Shown here piece by piece: positions 1 through 12,700 of a stretch of 64,000 nt of DNA. Under the pieces are notes generated by a model that was given only the letters and a program-made list of their open reading frames with translations, did no database searches and was not told the DNA's origin. The position numbers and the translations under genes are program-made. Numbering within the stretch: position 1 is the first letter of the stretch; every line of letters begins with the position of its first letter. The DNA is from Anagrus nilaparvatae (taxonomy: Eukaryota; Arthropoda; Insecta; Hymenoptera; Mymaridae): contig JAKSXM010000272.1 in the NCBI GenBank assembly GCA_022575985.1, forward strand, positions 20,022,501 through 20,086,500. Direction: 5' to 3'.

Positions 1-508
1 TCAGTCGTTAATTTAAAAGTAATTAATTTACAAAATTGTGTAAAAGTTTTAAATTACCGGTAGTATTTTTATGGAGAAATATGATTTTATAAAATCAGTG
101 ATAGTAACAAAAAATATATATTATATTTTTAAAACAGTGTCAGTTTCAATTTTCTATTTATTAAACTGTTAGATTTTGCTTGAAATTATTTAAAAATTAA
201 AGCAGTTCGCATTTATTGATTTATTTATGAAAATTTTTTTTTGAAACTAGTTTTAGACTATCGATAAATCAATTTCTCAAGCTAAAAGAGAAATTTTATC
301 GTAAATTTTAAGGAAAATTTTAAGATTAATTTTATTTTTAATATGAGTAATAAGTTGTTAACAGGAAATTTATGACTTTGATGTTCAATTATTAAATATT
401 ATTATCATGTCAAAAGTGCTAAAAATGAGCTTTTTTTGAAATTTAAATTTAATCAAAAAGTATAGTAAAAATCCAGGAATTATACCTTGTTGAAATAATA
501 CCAAAATA
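1..508. other. AT-rich DNA, no gene seen
   Basis: Homopolymer-rich A/T sequence. I see no open frame, repeat pair or RNA structure that can be supported. Confidence 0.6.
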
Positions 509-598
509 CACTGTTTGGTTGCTTGAATTGAACTTCACTTGAATTTTAAAGAATTCGCTTGAATTATTAAACAATTCAAGTGGAGCAATCTGACAGTG
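509..598. mobile_element. Small TA-flanked MITE (CACTGT ends)
   Basis: About 90 bp begins CACTGTTTGGTTGC and ends in the inverse of CACTGTCAGATTGC. The next stretch of each arm (CTTGAATTG-like) is also related. TA dinucleotides lie immediately outside both ends, at 507-508 and 599-600, as expected for a Tc1/mariner-type target duplication. There is no coding capacity, so this is a non-autonomous element. The arms are imperfect, so it is old. Confidence 0.6.
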
Positions 599-620
599 TA
601 CATTTCCTTCATTTTGTATA

Positions 621-877
621 GCAGCCTGGCATTTTTAATAATCGTTTGGATTTTTGATTAATACGTAAAAAAAGTTGCCAATTATCAAAGAAATAAGATT
701 ACAAAAATTGAAGCTCACTTAATCAGTCCTAAATTTTGCTACCAAATATATGGGTTATTATGGGACTAAAAATTTTCTAGAGCTATAATTCTGGGTATCT
801 TATTTTTTTGATAATTGGCAACTTTTTTCACCTGGTAATCAATAATCCAAGAGATTTTTTAAAATAACTGCCAGTCT
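621..877. mobile_element. Foldback MITE, about 255 bp
   Basis: The two ends are inverted copies of each other. The best-preserved part is AAGTTGCCAATTATCAAA near 676, matched inverted near 815. The termini share CAGnCTGGCA. The middle is non-coding. The whole would fold as a long imperfect hairpin. The superfamily is not clear because no sure target duplication is visible. Confidence 0.6.
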
Positions 878-1804
878 AATGTATATATAATTATAATTTT
901 TGCAATTAAACTAAAAAGTTTGCACAAATTTTTCAATAAAAATCAGTCGCATTGCTAAATAAATAACCCATCATGGCTGGAATATTAACTCTTTAGATTT
1001 TTTATCACAGATGATTCATAAATTAAATTATTTATTCTACTTTTCCATGAAAATAAATTTCAAAAATTTTTCAAAATCCCATAAATATCAGAAAAAATAC
1101 ATGCATAAACGTAAACTAAAAAAAAAAAATAGTAAACTAGTCATATAATAAATAATAACAAAAAAAAAAAAAAAAAAATGTCATTATTAGTATTATATCT
1201 TCATTACAAAATAAACCTATTTGTATACTGGTAAAGTGCATTTAAAAGTATTTGTGTATGTAATAACTGCATAATGCTATATCTCATAAAAACACAAAAA
1301 AAAGCCATTTTTAAAAATAAAAAGTTAAGAAATGTCTCTTATACATTACGTAAGTTTGTTATTTTATTTTTTATATTATTTTAGTGACAACTACATAGTC
1401 ACGTAAGAGTGCACATCAAAGATGTCACGATTTACAATAGAAACAAATATATACAACTTATAATTGTGAAAGAAAGGAAGTGTCATCTATAAAATATAAA
1501 TTTTATATGTGCTATGGGGGATTTTCTTGTGTACTTTCACTGCAACTGGACATCTTTTAAAACAATAAAAAATACTTTTTTTGATTATCAAAGATAATTG
1601 AATTTATAGTTTTGACATGCTGTTTGTTTTAGATTTTTTATTTAAATACACTTTTATTAAAACAATTAATTTTCACTTTGGTTTATTTTAGTTGTTAATA
1701 AAATGAAAGCAACAGAAATTAGAGTATTTTTTTGGCTAAATTTGACCTGAATTTTTTCAAATATGCTTAATTATATCATTAAAAAGATTTTTTTTTTATA
1801 TAAA
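878..1804. other. AT-rich DNA, no gene seen
   Basis: Contains long A runs near 1118 and 1160 but no open frame or repeat structure that I can support. Confidence 0.5.
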
Positions 1805-1930
1805 TGAACTTTTAACATGGACCATGTTTACAGAGAAGGGTCAAAAGGACTTAGCCTGGGATTCCAGTTAAAACTGTTATAGGTCAACATGTTTCATACT
1901 CGTTAGTTAACAAAATTATGAGTCATTGAA
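1805..1930. repeat. Dispersed repeat family 1, short copy
   Basis: Holds the family start TTTTAACATGGACCATGTT and the family phrase TTAAAACTGTTATAGGTCAA. Both recur near 9485 and 9680. Other members are at 8046 and, inverted, at 32146. This copy lacks most of the middle. The family is non-coding and its class is unknown. Confidence 0.5.
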
Positions 1931-2057
1931 ATATAAGTTTCATATTGACTAATACCATTTTATTTAGAAACCGACTTCAAAGGAGTAGAGCCTGTAAATA
2001 AACGAAAAAAAACGCGAAAATTATTTTTTATAAAAAATGCTTAAAACTTTTAATATA

Positions 2058-2176
2058 CACTGTAAAAAGTAACTTCCTTATATTAACAAAAAAATTAGAA
2101 AATTTACAAAAAATTAGTAAATTTTCGTCAATGTTCTAATTTTTTTGTTAATATAAGAAAGTTACTTTTTACAGTG
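2058..2176. mobile_element. TA-flanked MITE with long TIRs
   Basis: A nearly perfect inverted repeat of about 119 bp. Both ends read CACTGTAAAAAGTAACTT inward and the arms continue through TATATTAACAAAAAAATTAG. TA flanks both ends (2056-2057 and 2177-2178). The near identity of the arms suggests a fairly recent insertion. Tc1/mariner-type non-autonomous element by inference from the TA target. Confidence 0.75.
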
Positions 2177-2876
2177 TACTATCTAGGCTTAAAATTTTGT
2201 TCTTAGTATACAAAATCATTATGCTCTTAAAATTGAATCCCTTTTCTGCAATTTTTTCTTAGATTTTTTTTCAATGCTCAATTACAATTACATTTAGTCC
2301 TGAATAAATAAATCATTATACTAGCTGTAAATCATCAAATACTGATTTACTGAAACCACTGCAAATTTCACAGTACCTAATGACTAATATCTAACAAACT
2401 TAAATAAATACCGGCGCCTATCTTTTTATGACAAAATTAGCAAAAAATTCATTCTTAACAAAAAAAAAAGATTCATACACAATAAATACCATTTCTTAGA
2501 AATAAAACAATCAATAAAAAATATCGTCACATCCTTTCTTTGATAATAAAAAAATTTTTACAATTAGCAAAAAAAAAAAATCCTTGATTTTTATCGATAA
2601 AAAAATTTTAAATGACAATAAATTCATTATTATATTAATATTTATTTTTTTTTAATAAACTTATCTTTTTAAAATATGTCATAATATCCTATGACAATAA
2701 TTTAATATTTTTAATTTATTTAGCCTTGATTAAGGCATAGAATTTTTTTTTTTTTTTTTAGATTTAATTAAAATATATTACACGTGCAGAAAAGAAAATT
2801 AAATAAAAATGAAATTCTTTTCTTTTATTTATTTTTTATTTTTGCAGAAAGTAAAAAATAAATATTATGTATTGTA
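2177..2876. other. AT-rich DNA, no gene seen
   Basis: Low-complexity A/T sequence with several poly-A and poly-T runs. Nothing else can be supported. Confidence 0.5.
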
Positions 2877-3189
2877 CACTATGAAAAATATAGAGTATTG
2901 CCAAGCTATGCGAAGTTGACGCAACCTAAGCGCGAAGGTAAATACGGCGAAGCGAATATTTACTTGAATCAACTTAAACAGTGATTTGACGGGAGATCCC
3001 GTGATTCAATTGAAAGCAAGCTTCTTTCAGCAAAATATTAGCTTGATACAAAAAATATAATTGGGCTAATTTAAGCTAATTCGAATTTGTTATATCCAAA
3101 TATAACATTGAAATAAATTCAACCTTATCTTAGACATAAAAAAAAATATAGTACAAACCCGTAAATATAATATACTCTCTGATTTAGGG

Positions 3190-4546
3190 AGTTATAACTC
3201 CCTGAAATTTCTGTCATCTCTTCGAATACCTTCGGGATGAAAATAGACCGTGAGGGAAAACTAATATCCTGGAAGTGAAATTTTTAATTTTTCATCCTAA
3301 AGAATTTTCCAATTTTCCAATATGGCGGACCAAAAAACATGAAAATAGAAACTTTCTACATTACCTGGGGGTTTTCGGGGTCGAAAAAAACGTTTTTATA
3401 AATGAAAATTTTAATTTTTTTGCTCCAGCATATTCTCCAATTTTCCAAGATGGCGGACCAAAAAACATGAAAATAGAAACTTTCTACATTACCTGGGGGT
3501 TTTCGGGGTAGAGAAAAACGTTTTTATAAATAAAAATTTTAATTTTTTTGTCCCAGCATATTTTCCAAATTCTTCAAGATGGCGGACCAAAAAACATGTA
3601 AATAAAAACTTCATAAAAACGATTTGATCGACCTCTAAACCCCTTGGCAATGTAAAAAGCTTATTCTAAAATGTTTTTTGGTCCGCCATATTGGAAAATT
3701 GGAAAATATGCTGGGGCAAAAAAATTCCAATTTTCATTCGTAAAAACGTTTTTCTCGACCTCAAAAACCCCCTGACAATGTAAAAAGCTTATTTTGCCCT
3801 CCCGGGCGTAAAACTCGTGCGTGAAGAATTTTCTGAACTCGTTCTACGCCTAGGGGGGCAAAAAATAGTGTAAGCACCATGGGCGAAATACTTTAGACAC
3901 GAGCGTGAACACCAATCACTCGTGCCCGGCTTCGCCGAGCACTCGTGCTAGTGCTCACGCTAGTGCCGAAACTTTTACGCCCTTGATACTTAATATACTA
4001 TTCTGAAATGTTTTTTGGTCCGCCATATTGGAAAATTGGAAAATATGCTGGGGCAAAAAAATTAAAATTTTCATTCATAAAAACGTTTTTCTCGACCCAG
4101 AAAACCTGCAGGTAATGTAGAAAGTTTTTATTTTCATGTTTTTTGGTCCGCCATATTGGAAAATTGGAAAATATGCTGGGGCAAAAAAATTCCAATTTTC
4201 ATTCATAAAAACGTTTTTTTCGACCTCGAAAACCCACTGGCAATGTAAAAAGCTTATTCTTAAATGTTTTTTGGTCCGCCATATTGGAAAATTGGAAAAT
4301 TTGCTGGGGCCAAAAAATTAAAATTTTCATTAATAGAAACGTTTTTGTCGACCTCGAAAACCCCCAGATAATGTAGAAAGTTTCTATTTTCATGTTTTTT
4401 GGTCCGCCATCTTGGAAAATTGGAAAATTGTTTTGGATGAAAAATTAAAAATTTTTCCTGCAGGATATCAGTTTTCCCTCATACGGTCCATTTTCATCCC
4501 GAAGGTATTCGAGGAGATGATAGAAATTTCAGGGATTTATAACTAA
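3190..4546. mobile_element. Foldback element with internal tandem repeats
   Basis: A long palindrome. The outer arms (GTTATAACTCCCTGAAATTT at the left, inverted at the right) run into CTTCGGGATGAAAATAGACC. Inside, each arm is a short array of units of about 130 bp, each with a phrase like CCAATATGGCGGACCAAAAA. About three units face forward (from 3304) and four face reverse (from 3670). Peptides that can be read across it come from the array and are not genes. A second element interrupts it at 3804-3982. Confidence 0.8.
3804..3982. mobile_element. GC-rich MITE with GGGCGTAAAA ends
   Basis: About 179 bp bounded by GGGCGTAAAA and its inverse TTTTACGCCC, inserted in the centre of the foldback element. 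It contains several self-complementary blocks such as GCCCGGCTTCGCCGAGC and repeated CACTCGTGC/GCTAGTGCTCACGC motifs. It is much more GC-rich than the surrounding DNA. A related decayed copy lies at 59468-59632. Confidence 0.65.
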
Positions 4547-5219
4547 TACGTAAGTCAAATATATATAGTTACCGGATTCAACCTAATATTAAGTTGACCT
4601 GAGTCTAAAAGACAGCTATTTTAACAAATAGACGTCAGCTGACTCAAGGTTGGGATGCATTGATTTAACCCCGTTAACTTGAATCAAGGGATTATTCACT
4701 TTCGAGGACTTAATGGGTACGAAGTTAATATTAACTTCTTAAAATTTTATTATTTTTTATAGTGTATATATGGAACAATCCAGATAATTTTAATAGGGTT
4801 AAGGAAATTTTTATTCGATATTTTCCAAAATTGGTATTTAAGGTATCTAAGTTTGGAGTTTTTAACGGTTTTGTAAGTTTAAGATAGTTTGAGAAATTTG
4901 AATATTTTAACTCGGTAGTTTTTGCTCATCAGAGCTTAAAATAAACGAGTGTAACTTTCGACGTGTATATTTTCTTAAGCTCTTTGTATTCATGCTAAAG
5001 AAAAAAATAAATATCGAATATTATCTTAGAAACTACTGACAAAATCAACAAAATTTACGCCGTTTAAGCATAATTCACTACTTTATCTGAAATCTTATTT
5101 TTTTTGTATTAAATTTTTGAATGGATTCGTTGAATAATTTTTTGACAATTTTGCTTTATTTCAAAATACGCTCATTTTTAATAAATTACTTTGAACACAT
5201 TTTTGATTTATTTTACACA

Positions 5220-5405
5220 CTGGGAAAAAAATCTGCTTGTTGCTAGCTTCTTTGTTTGCTCATTTAGAATACGATAAGAAAAAAAATGTTTTAAAGCAAA
5301 AATTAAAAAAAATTTTTTTTTTTAATTTTCAGAATTTGCAATCATTTGAGAAAGAAAATAAAATTTTACTAGCCTTTATTTCCGCTAGGGCAAACAGATT
5401 TTTTT
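5220..5405. repeat. Dispersed repeat family 2
   Basis: Has the family features: a start like AAAATCTGCTTGTTGC, a central phrase like TTTGCAATCATTTGAG, and an end like GCAAACAGATTTTTTT that is partly inverse to the start. Related sequence occurs near 10665, 20860 and 44890. Non-coding; class unknown. Confidence 0.45.
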
Positions 5406-8045
5406 AAGTGCATCATAAAGCTAATAATGCGTGGAAAAATCTTAAGTTTACCAAATAAGTTGAAATGTAGAAAAGGCTAATTTTTGTTCGCTTGTTAAAC
5501 TTATTTGAATCAAAATTTCAGGGTACAAGGCTAATTTTTTATTTTTTCAAAAAATAACTTATACTTGAAAAATTAGAATCTAACCAATTATTAATAATGG
5601 AAAATTTAAAAATAATCGCGATTATGCGATATAATTTATGTTTTGAGAAAAATAAATTTTGAGAAACTAGAAATTCGAAAAATATTGCTTATTGATAAAA
5701 AAAAAAGGTAATGGAAAAATAAAATTTTGTGAAAATCGGAATGGGAAACTCCAACCAAATTTCTTAGAAAATTTTTTTTTTTAATTTTTCTTTTTTAGCT
5801 TTATCTGGAATAAACCATGTATTTACAAGTAGTGTAAAAATTTCTTCTGAACTCCTGTAGTGCGTGGAAATTTTTTATCGCTTTCACGCTCGTCGTCGCG
5901 AGATATCGCACACATCATGATTAAAAAAAATAAAGATTTTACAGAGTGAAACTGTGAATCTACTAATTTATATATTATTCACATTTAAAAAATATCCAGC
6001 ATTTATTTAAACTAAATCTTAATTTTTTAATATAAAATACTTACTAATTTTGTCCGAAATTTCCGGTACCTCCAAAAATGAAAATATAAAAAATTTCACT
6101 TTCTTTTTTTTTACGTTCAAAATTTAATTGAAAAAAAAAATTGACCAAAAAATACCAAAAATTATTTCACTCTCACGTATTATTTTAATTAAATATAAAA
6201 AATGACACTTTTTCTTAAAACATGTGTATTAATTTTAATGAAAATAAATTGCAATTAAAAAATTAACAAAATCAACGTTGCTCACAATAAGTGAAAAACG
6301 TAAATTTCTTCTTGGTCCTAATCTTTTAATCTCTTGCATTCTTGTAAAATTTCTTAAAACTTTTTTTATTTATATATTTTTTTTAATTATAATAAGAAAA
6401 AAAATTTTTTTTTATACATTTTATTCATGGAAATAAATCCCATTTCACTTTTTAATATCTTCATTTATTCACCATAAATAAATTAATTTTTTTCACTTTC
6501 CAAATAAAAGTTTTCTACACTGTTTAAAGTTACACCAAAAACGAACCAAAAAAAAAAATATTTTGTAAAATTAATTTACACACACAACATTAAATCCAAA
6601 AAAAAAAAATGTATTTTTTGTTAATAATATTACAGTGACACACGTCTATCCTCTCGCCTCGAGGAGTAGACCGGCTGGCTAAAAGTTGCCTCCTGCCGTA
6701 TGTCTTGCTTGTTATTACTTTTAGCTCTTACTTTCTCCGGTGTTTGTAGTTTCATTTTGGTTTTTATTATATTATATATATAAAACTCTCTCAAAAGTCC
6801 ACCTCCACCACCTCCTTCTACCTTTTTTTTAATGTATGTAATATTATTTACTCTTTTTAAAGATGTTTTATACATTTTATCAACATGTATAATTTTATGT
6901 TTGAGTGTATTTGAATAAATTATTACTTTTGAATAAAAATTTTTAATTCTATAATTTTACATAAATAATTATATAGGAAAAAATAATGATAATAATCGAT
7001 AAATCGTTTAGATTTTTCTAATATTAAATTTTCCTTTCGTTTGAATTATAATTGAAGATATTGGTGAATTAATTTTTTAAATAATTTATTTTTAATGAGA
7101 TCGTTAATTTTTTATTAATTTGATTATATTATAGAAATTTTACAGATTAAATTACTATTTCTTTTTTCAAACTAGTTATTAAATTAATTAATAAATTTTT
7201 TTTATGTTTATTCAACAGTTTTGATTTATGCAATTATGAAATTTATATGCCTTTAAATAAATTATGTATGTGGAAGCTCAGAACATGAAATTAATTAGAG
7301 ACGAGTATCACCTGTTGAATATGTATTTGAAATTATGCAAATTTTTCGTGCTATTAATGGTTTCGTATTAAATTTGTTGCTACTCTATGATGTGTAACTT
7401 GAGAAAAAAACTTTTTCATTTAACCAACTTCTAAAATTTAGTTTTTACAAAAAAATTTCTAAAATCCTGAAAAATCAAATTAAGCCAGATTTGCATTTTT
7501 GTTGATGGCACAATAAGAAATAAAGTTCAATGAGATATTATTTTAAAACCTGTGAATTTAAAGATGAACATGATAATTATTATTTTACACAATCATCTGG
7601 GCAGTAAATGACTACTTTCTAACGTCTTTTCATCGTTTTTTGGATAAAATCTGATTACTGTACCTCAGCTAGGACTGTATCCATTGGAGCCGTAAACTTT
7701 AATACTTAGGAAAAATAAACCTTAAAATACGTTAGAAAGTATGTTTATCAGAAAGATATTATTAGTGAAATTCTACTGACTATAGGGTTTACGATAAGGA
7801 CATAAAGTTGGTTGAATTTTCAAATAAAATTTAAAATATCAAAATATTAAAATTAGGTAAATGTAAACTGTAGATGAATAAAATGAACAATAATTTGAAA
7901 GGGCTTTACTCCAGTCAAACTATGGGGGGGGGGGATCAATTTATGGTAATCAAGATAAGAAAATTTGCTCTTGTAAAATTCGTCTAACACAATGTTTACA
8001 TATTTCAAATTTCCCGCCAAGTCACGTGACCAAATAAAATTCTAA
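5406..8045. other. AT-rich DNA, no supported gene
   Basis: Mostly A/T-rich. One GC-richer island lies near 6640-6830. It can be read on the minus strand as a short poly-glycine peptide but has no homology I recognise. A G run occurs near 7925. CCCGCCAAGTCACGTGACC at about 8013 is inverted at about 8445 and recurs in part near 22515, so it is probably a repeat end. Confidence 0.4.
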
Positions 8046-8350
8046 GGTTATCATTTTAACATGAAACATGTTTACAGACAGGGGTACTTTGGGGGGGTCA
8101 AATAAGACTTAGAATAATTTGAGTTTAGGGACTTAAAATAATCTGGACTAAGGGACTTGTAATTTGGATTTAGAATCTTAACGTTTAGTAAAGGTAATAA
8201 TTACAAATTATAAAAATAGCAAATTATATTGTAACGTTGCGTAACATTTATGCATTATAACCAGCACTTAGCTACAAGTAAACATTTTCCAAGTCCTGCA
8301 TGTATATTTTGGTTATTTTTACACAAACCAGTTATAAGATTTTTTGGTGT
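8046..8350. repeat. Dispersed repeat family 1, long copy
   Basis: Begins TTTTAACATGAAACATGTTTAC and ends ACACAAACCAGTTATAAG. Both ends match the copy at 9483-9745, and the inverted copy at 32146-32405 matches over the middle (TAATAATTACAAATTATAAAAATAG-type sequence). G-rich GGGGGGGTCA inside. No coding. Confidence 0.6.
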
Positions 8351-8470
8351 ATAGTGAATGATTCGCCTTATTTTAAAATTTTTAATCAAAACAGTTAAAA
8401 TTTAATTTTTTATACAACCTTATTTTGTTGATTTTTTCATACTTTCACGTGACTTGGCGGAAAATTTCTT

Positions 8471-8929
8471 AAGAGAGCTGGATGTCAGTCATTTTTTAGA
8501 TGTCATCCAATCAGATGACAGGTAAAGTATTAATTTTGGCTAACAAAATACGGCTTTAATTTTTAATTAAATTAATAAAGAAGATTATTAAATTAATCGA
8601 CATAAAATCAAAAAGCCTGTGCTTTTCCTAGATTCGGAAAATTTTTCCTTTTCTTCAAAAAATAAAATAAAATTGCATCCCCAATGTCGTCTGCTTCACT
8701 CATTTTTTTAGTTATAAGCTCTACAACTTTTCTTTAGTTTCTAACTGAGAGGGAAAATTTTTTTGGATCTAGGAAAATCACCAGTACATTTTTTATTTTA
8801 AGTAAATTAATTTAGCAATTTTCTTTATTAATTTAATTAAAAATTAAAGCCGTATTTTATTGGCAAAAATTAATACTTTATAAACTGATTGGTCGATACT
8901 TAAAAAAATGGCCGGCATCCAGCTCTCTG
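8471..8929. mobile_element. Foldback MITE, about 460 bp
   Basis: The arms are inverted copies of each other from GAGAGCTGGATG at the left to CATCCAGCTCTC at the right. The match continues through AAAGTATTAATTTT and TACGGCTTTAATTTTTAATT for about 110 bp. The spacer is about 230 bp of non-coding sequence. Confidence 0.75.
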
Positions 8930-9482
8930 AATAAAGAGAAATAACTTTTGGACGTAAATCAAGCTTTTAAGAGAAAAACAGCAACAAAAAAATTATATAT
9001 TCATAATACATAGAAAAAATGTGTGTTTTTTGCCAATTTAAGGATATCAGACAAACACTGATTTTGGGAATCGGCGGCCTAAAATCCTTAGTATTAGATA
9101 TTTTCATATCTTGGCTGTCAAAAACAACAGTGAAACCGTGATTTTACTGTTAGAAAAAATACTATTTTGTACAAATATTAGAAGAAAGTTAATAATTTTT
9201 GTAATTGATCGATACTATTTTAAATTAATTTTCACATTTTAAATTTAGTCTTATGCCTTTAAGCATTCGTTTTTTTTTTCTTATTTTTATCAATGATTTA
9301 TTCATATGCTTTAAATACTAATTTTGCCCAAGGTAAAACTATTTATCCATTTTTTTTTTTTTTTGTAATAAATTAAATTTCTTTTTCTGAAAAACATTTT
9401 AAAATTTATTATAATTTTTTCAATACAGTTTTCTAAAAAAAACTTTCTTTAAGAAACAAAAAAGTACTTCTTATTATATAAC

Positions 9483-9745
9483 TCTTTTAACATGGATAAT
9501 GTTCATAAGGAGAGGTACCCAAAAAAGTCCCTTTTAGCAGGGAGGGGGGTGAAAAAGTGACGTTTTTAGGGGGTGTCAAATGGGCTCAGAATATTTTCGA
9601 TTTAAGGACTTTTAGGGACCCTAGAATACTTTAGGTTTATGGAATTAGGATAATTTCAATAAAAGTACTAAGTTAAAACTGTTATAATTGAACATGTTCC
9701 ATGCTTGTTGGTTGTGTTATCACACAAACCAGTTATAAGTTTTTG
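9483..9745. repeat. Dispersed repeat family 1, third copy
   Basis: Matches the members at 8046 and 1805: TTTTAACATGGATAATGTTC at the start, a G-rich block, TTAAAACTGTTATAATTGAAC, then ACACAAACCAGTTATAAG at the end. Non-coding. Confidence 0.6.
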
Positions 9746-12700
9746 AATTGGTTTGTATATTGTGAAAAACTTTTGAAATGTTCTAATATAGAAAAATTTT
9801 GAGATATGAATTAAATTTTTTTGCCAAAAGTGAATTTTACTACAATTATTAAAAAAACCTCCAAAAAATATCTTTCTTCCAAGTAGAATTTAAAAAAAAG
9901 AGTTCAATTACTCGTTTTCTATTAGTAATAATTCTTTTTTTGGCAAATATCATAAACTTCATAAATTTTTAATATTGACATTAGATTGTTGTAATTTTTA
10001 TTTTCTTTTTTATTTTCGTAATATTTAACCTTGTATTTTTTTTTTTAACATTAATAGTAGATAATTATACGTAAACACTAAACAGTATATTCTCTTCTCT
10101 CTATAAATATAAAAAATAAAAAATAAATAAATATATTAATATTTTTGTTATTACTCATTTGCAATATATTTAGGTGTGGATTTTTTTTTCTTAATAATAA
10201 AAATTAAGATATGCAATACAAATATAAAAAAAAAAAATTAGTAATTTTAGAAAATAAAAAATTTATCAGGGTATTTTTATTTACATATTTGTATTTGTTG
10301 TGTAATAGATTTTTTGAAACTAATCTGATTAAATAATTTTTTAGTTTATTAATTAACACTTTTCTTGAAGATAATAATTGTGTGTCCTGGGTTAGATAGA
10401 ATATTGTAACGTATAAAAAATTATCAGTGTGAATTAGTCACTTATGTAATAAATATTTTCACAAATATTTGTCAGTTTTAAATATTTAAATTAAAACCAG
10501 TAAAATCTAATGCAGAAAAATCACCCTAAGGCATTCGTCATTCTGTAGTTTCTTACCCTCATCCCCCTTTTTTGCACGTTTTAAATTCAACTGTTAATTA
10601 ATAAATTTAATCAGTTTTACAATTATTTACTCTAACGAGCCAAAAAACAATAAACTATTAGAAAATAAATTGGTTGTTGCAAGTGGATTTTTTTTTAGCT
10701 CAAACGATTGCAAATGATTTTAAATTTTATTGTAAGTTTAGCATCAAGAATCCTAAGGTACTGATCACTAGCACAAGTTTTAGGCGAAGCCCTATAATTT
10801 TACGTATATATCTAGCTTATCAGGCAGGTTAATTTTAAAATGGTCCTTTCTTAAATATTTGGTTGTTGAATACTAAATATGGAATGCAAAATCTTAGCCT
10901 TCTCCCTAGGGTAAAAAATAGGCTTTTTTCCCTAAATATGTAAAAGAATTTTCGATTCACTATAGGAAGAAAATGAATTTAAAAATAGTACTTTATAAAG
11001 TGTTTATCAATTAAATTTTTATTTTTTTTTTAAGTATTGTAAAAACGAGGAAGCATTTTTCTTATATTATTATTATTATAGGTAAATTAACTAACAAATG
11101 TATTTGATTGATTTATTCGACATAAACACGAAAGATCTTTAAACGTGAAAGTCTAATAAGTGGGATGTTATAAGTAAAAGTGATTTTAAATTTATATATA
11201 TCTAACTATTATTATACGTGTGTTATGTGTGAAGATGATGAATTTTTTTATAGATATTTCTTGAAAAAAAAAAAAGAGAAATTTTCATTTTTATTAAAAA
11301 TTTTATTTAATTTTTCAATTATTATTTTTGAAGCATTTAATATATCATATATAATTTACAATTAAATAAATTGTTATTTAATAATATAAGATTTTTTTTT
11401 AAAGAATATAAAATAAAAAAAGAAATTTTTATAATAAATTATTAATATTCATGAAATTTTTTATTTTTATTGTTGTATTCCAATATTTTTTAAAAATAAG
11501 GATAAATGAAACTTTCATATAATTCCATAAAAAGAGTTTACTTTATTATATTTTTTTTTAATAATCTATAAATTTTTATAACAATTTGTTGTTTTTTTTT
11601 TAATTTTATTTTTATGGTATGGGAGAGAATGGGAAATTTTGGTTTGTTTTTTTAGAATTAGATAGAAAGTTACTGAAAAAATTTTTGTTTCATATTTTGT
11701 TAAATTTTTGGATTATTCTGGTTCAAAATTTTAGTTAGCAAAATATTAATCCTCGATATACACTAATAATTCTGACAATTTCACTAAAAATTTGATCTTT
11801 TTTAGAAACAAGAATTACGGAGCCTGAGAGGTCGCAGGAGAAAAAGGTACTAATATTGGTGCGTGATGGTTATTTATAATGATAAATAGCAAAACTTCAC
11901 ATACTGAGTGATAAAATATGATTTAAAAAAAATAATACCTAAAATTAGGGCTCCAAATTTAAATTATCATATTCTACAAACTAATATTGGAAAACAGTCA
12001 ACAATTTTTGAAAACTTGAAGCTTTTAGAAAATTTTTGAGGTCTAGAGGGCCCACTGGCATAAACGGAGAGAATCTATAGGTAATAAACTGATCCATATC
12101 CATTTGGTGTAATTTGAAGTTCTATTAAGTATATTGAACTTCCCTTGTAATTACATCTTACGAGATGAAAAAATACACCCATCTTAATTTATTGCAAGCT
12201 TCAATATAAAAAAAAATTAGACAAATTTCTTCTATTATAAAATTAATTCAAAAACTAACCAAATTTCAATACGAACTTGTCTAAAACTCTCCTAATTTCT
12301 TTTTTCTTCATTTAAAACCAAGAATATTTAAAACCATCATTTTTTTACAATTTAAATTAACATTGTAAAAGATACAACAAAAATCATGTAAAAAAATGTC
12401 TAGTTGACTAGATTCCTTATATTTTTTTCCTATAAAAACTACTTTCTAACTCTTATATAGATTGACTAATTTTTTTTTTGAAGTATATAAGAATTTTTTT
12501 ATACATACATCTCTAATAATGTAAAAGATTAATGACCTTTAAATAGGAAAAGAAAAAAAATAATTATTATTACTGTATATAGGGATTTTTAATCATACAG
12601 GTTTATTATAAAAGAATCTTTAAAAAAAAAAAATTTCTATTTCAAAATAAGCTACTATTTTTTCTGGTTTATAATATTAATAAAAAAAAACAAAGAAAAA

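Larger units (their letters stand above)
2877..4764. mobile_element. Outer TA-flanked element carrying a foldback insertion
   Basis: The left end reads CACTATGAAAAATA and the right end is the inverse of CACTATAAAAAATA, a 13/14 match. TA lies outside both ends (2875-2876 and 4765-4766). Only 2877-3189 and 4547-4764 belong to this element; the middle is a later foldback insertion. No coding sequence. The call rests on short terminal repeats plus the TA flanks. Confidence 0.5.

Noticed and set aside
3275..4393. Several 60-80 residue open frames on both strands, rich in FPIWRTKKHEN-like phrases
   Set aside because: They are translations of the tandem units of the foldback element; the same phrase recurs in each unit and on both strands.
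6630..6875. Minus-strand frame with a poly-Gly stretch in a GC-richer island
   Set aside because: No domain, no splice or promoter context that can be trusted, and the glycine run comes from a simple CCACCT repeat. It could be a non-coding first exon, but nothing supports it.
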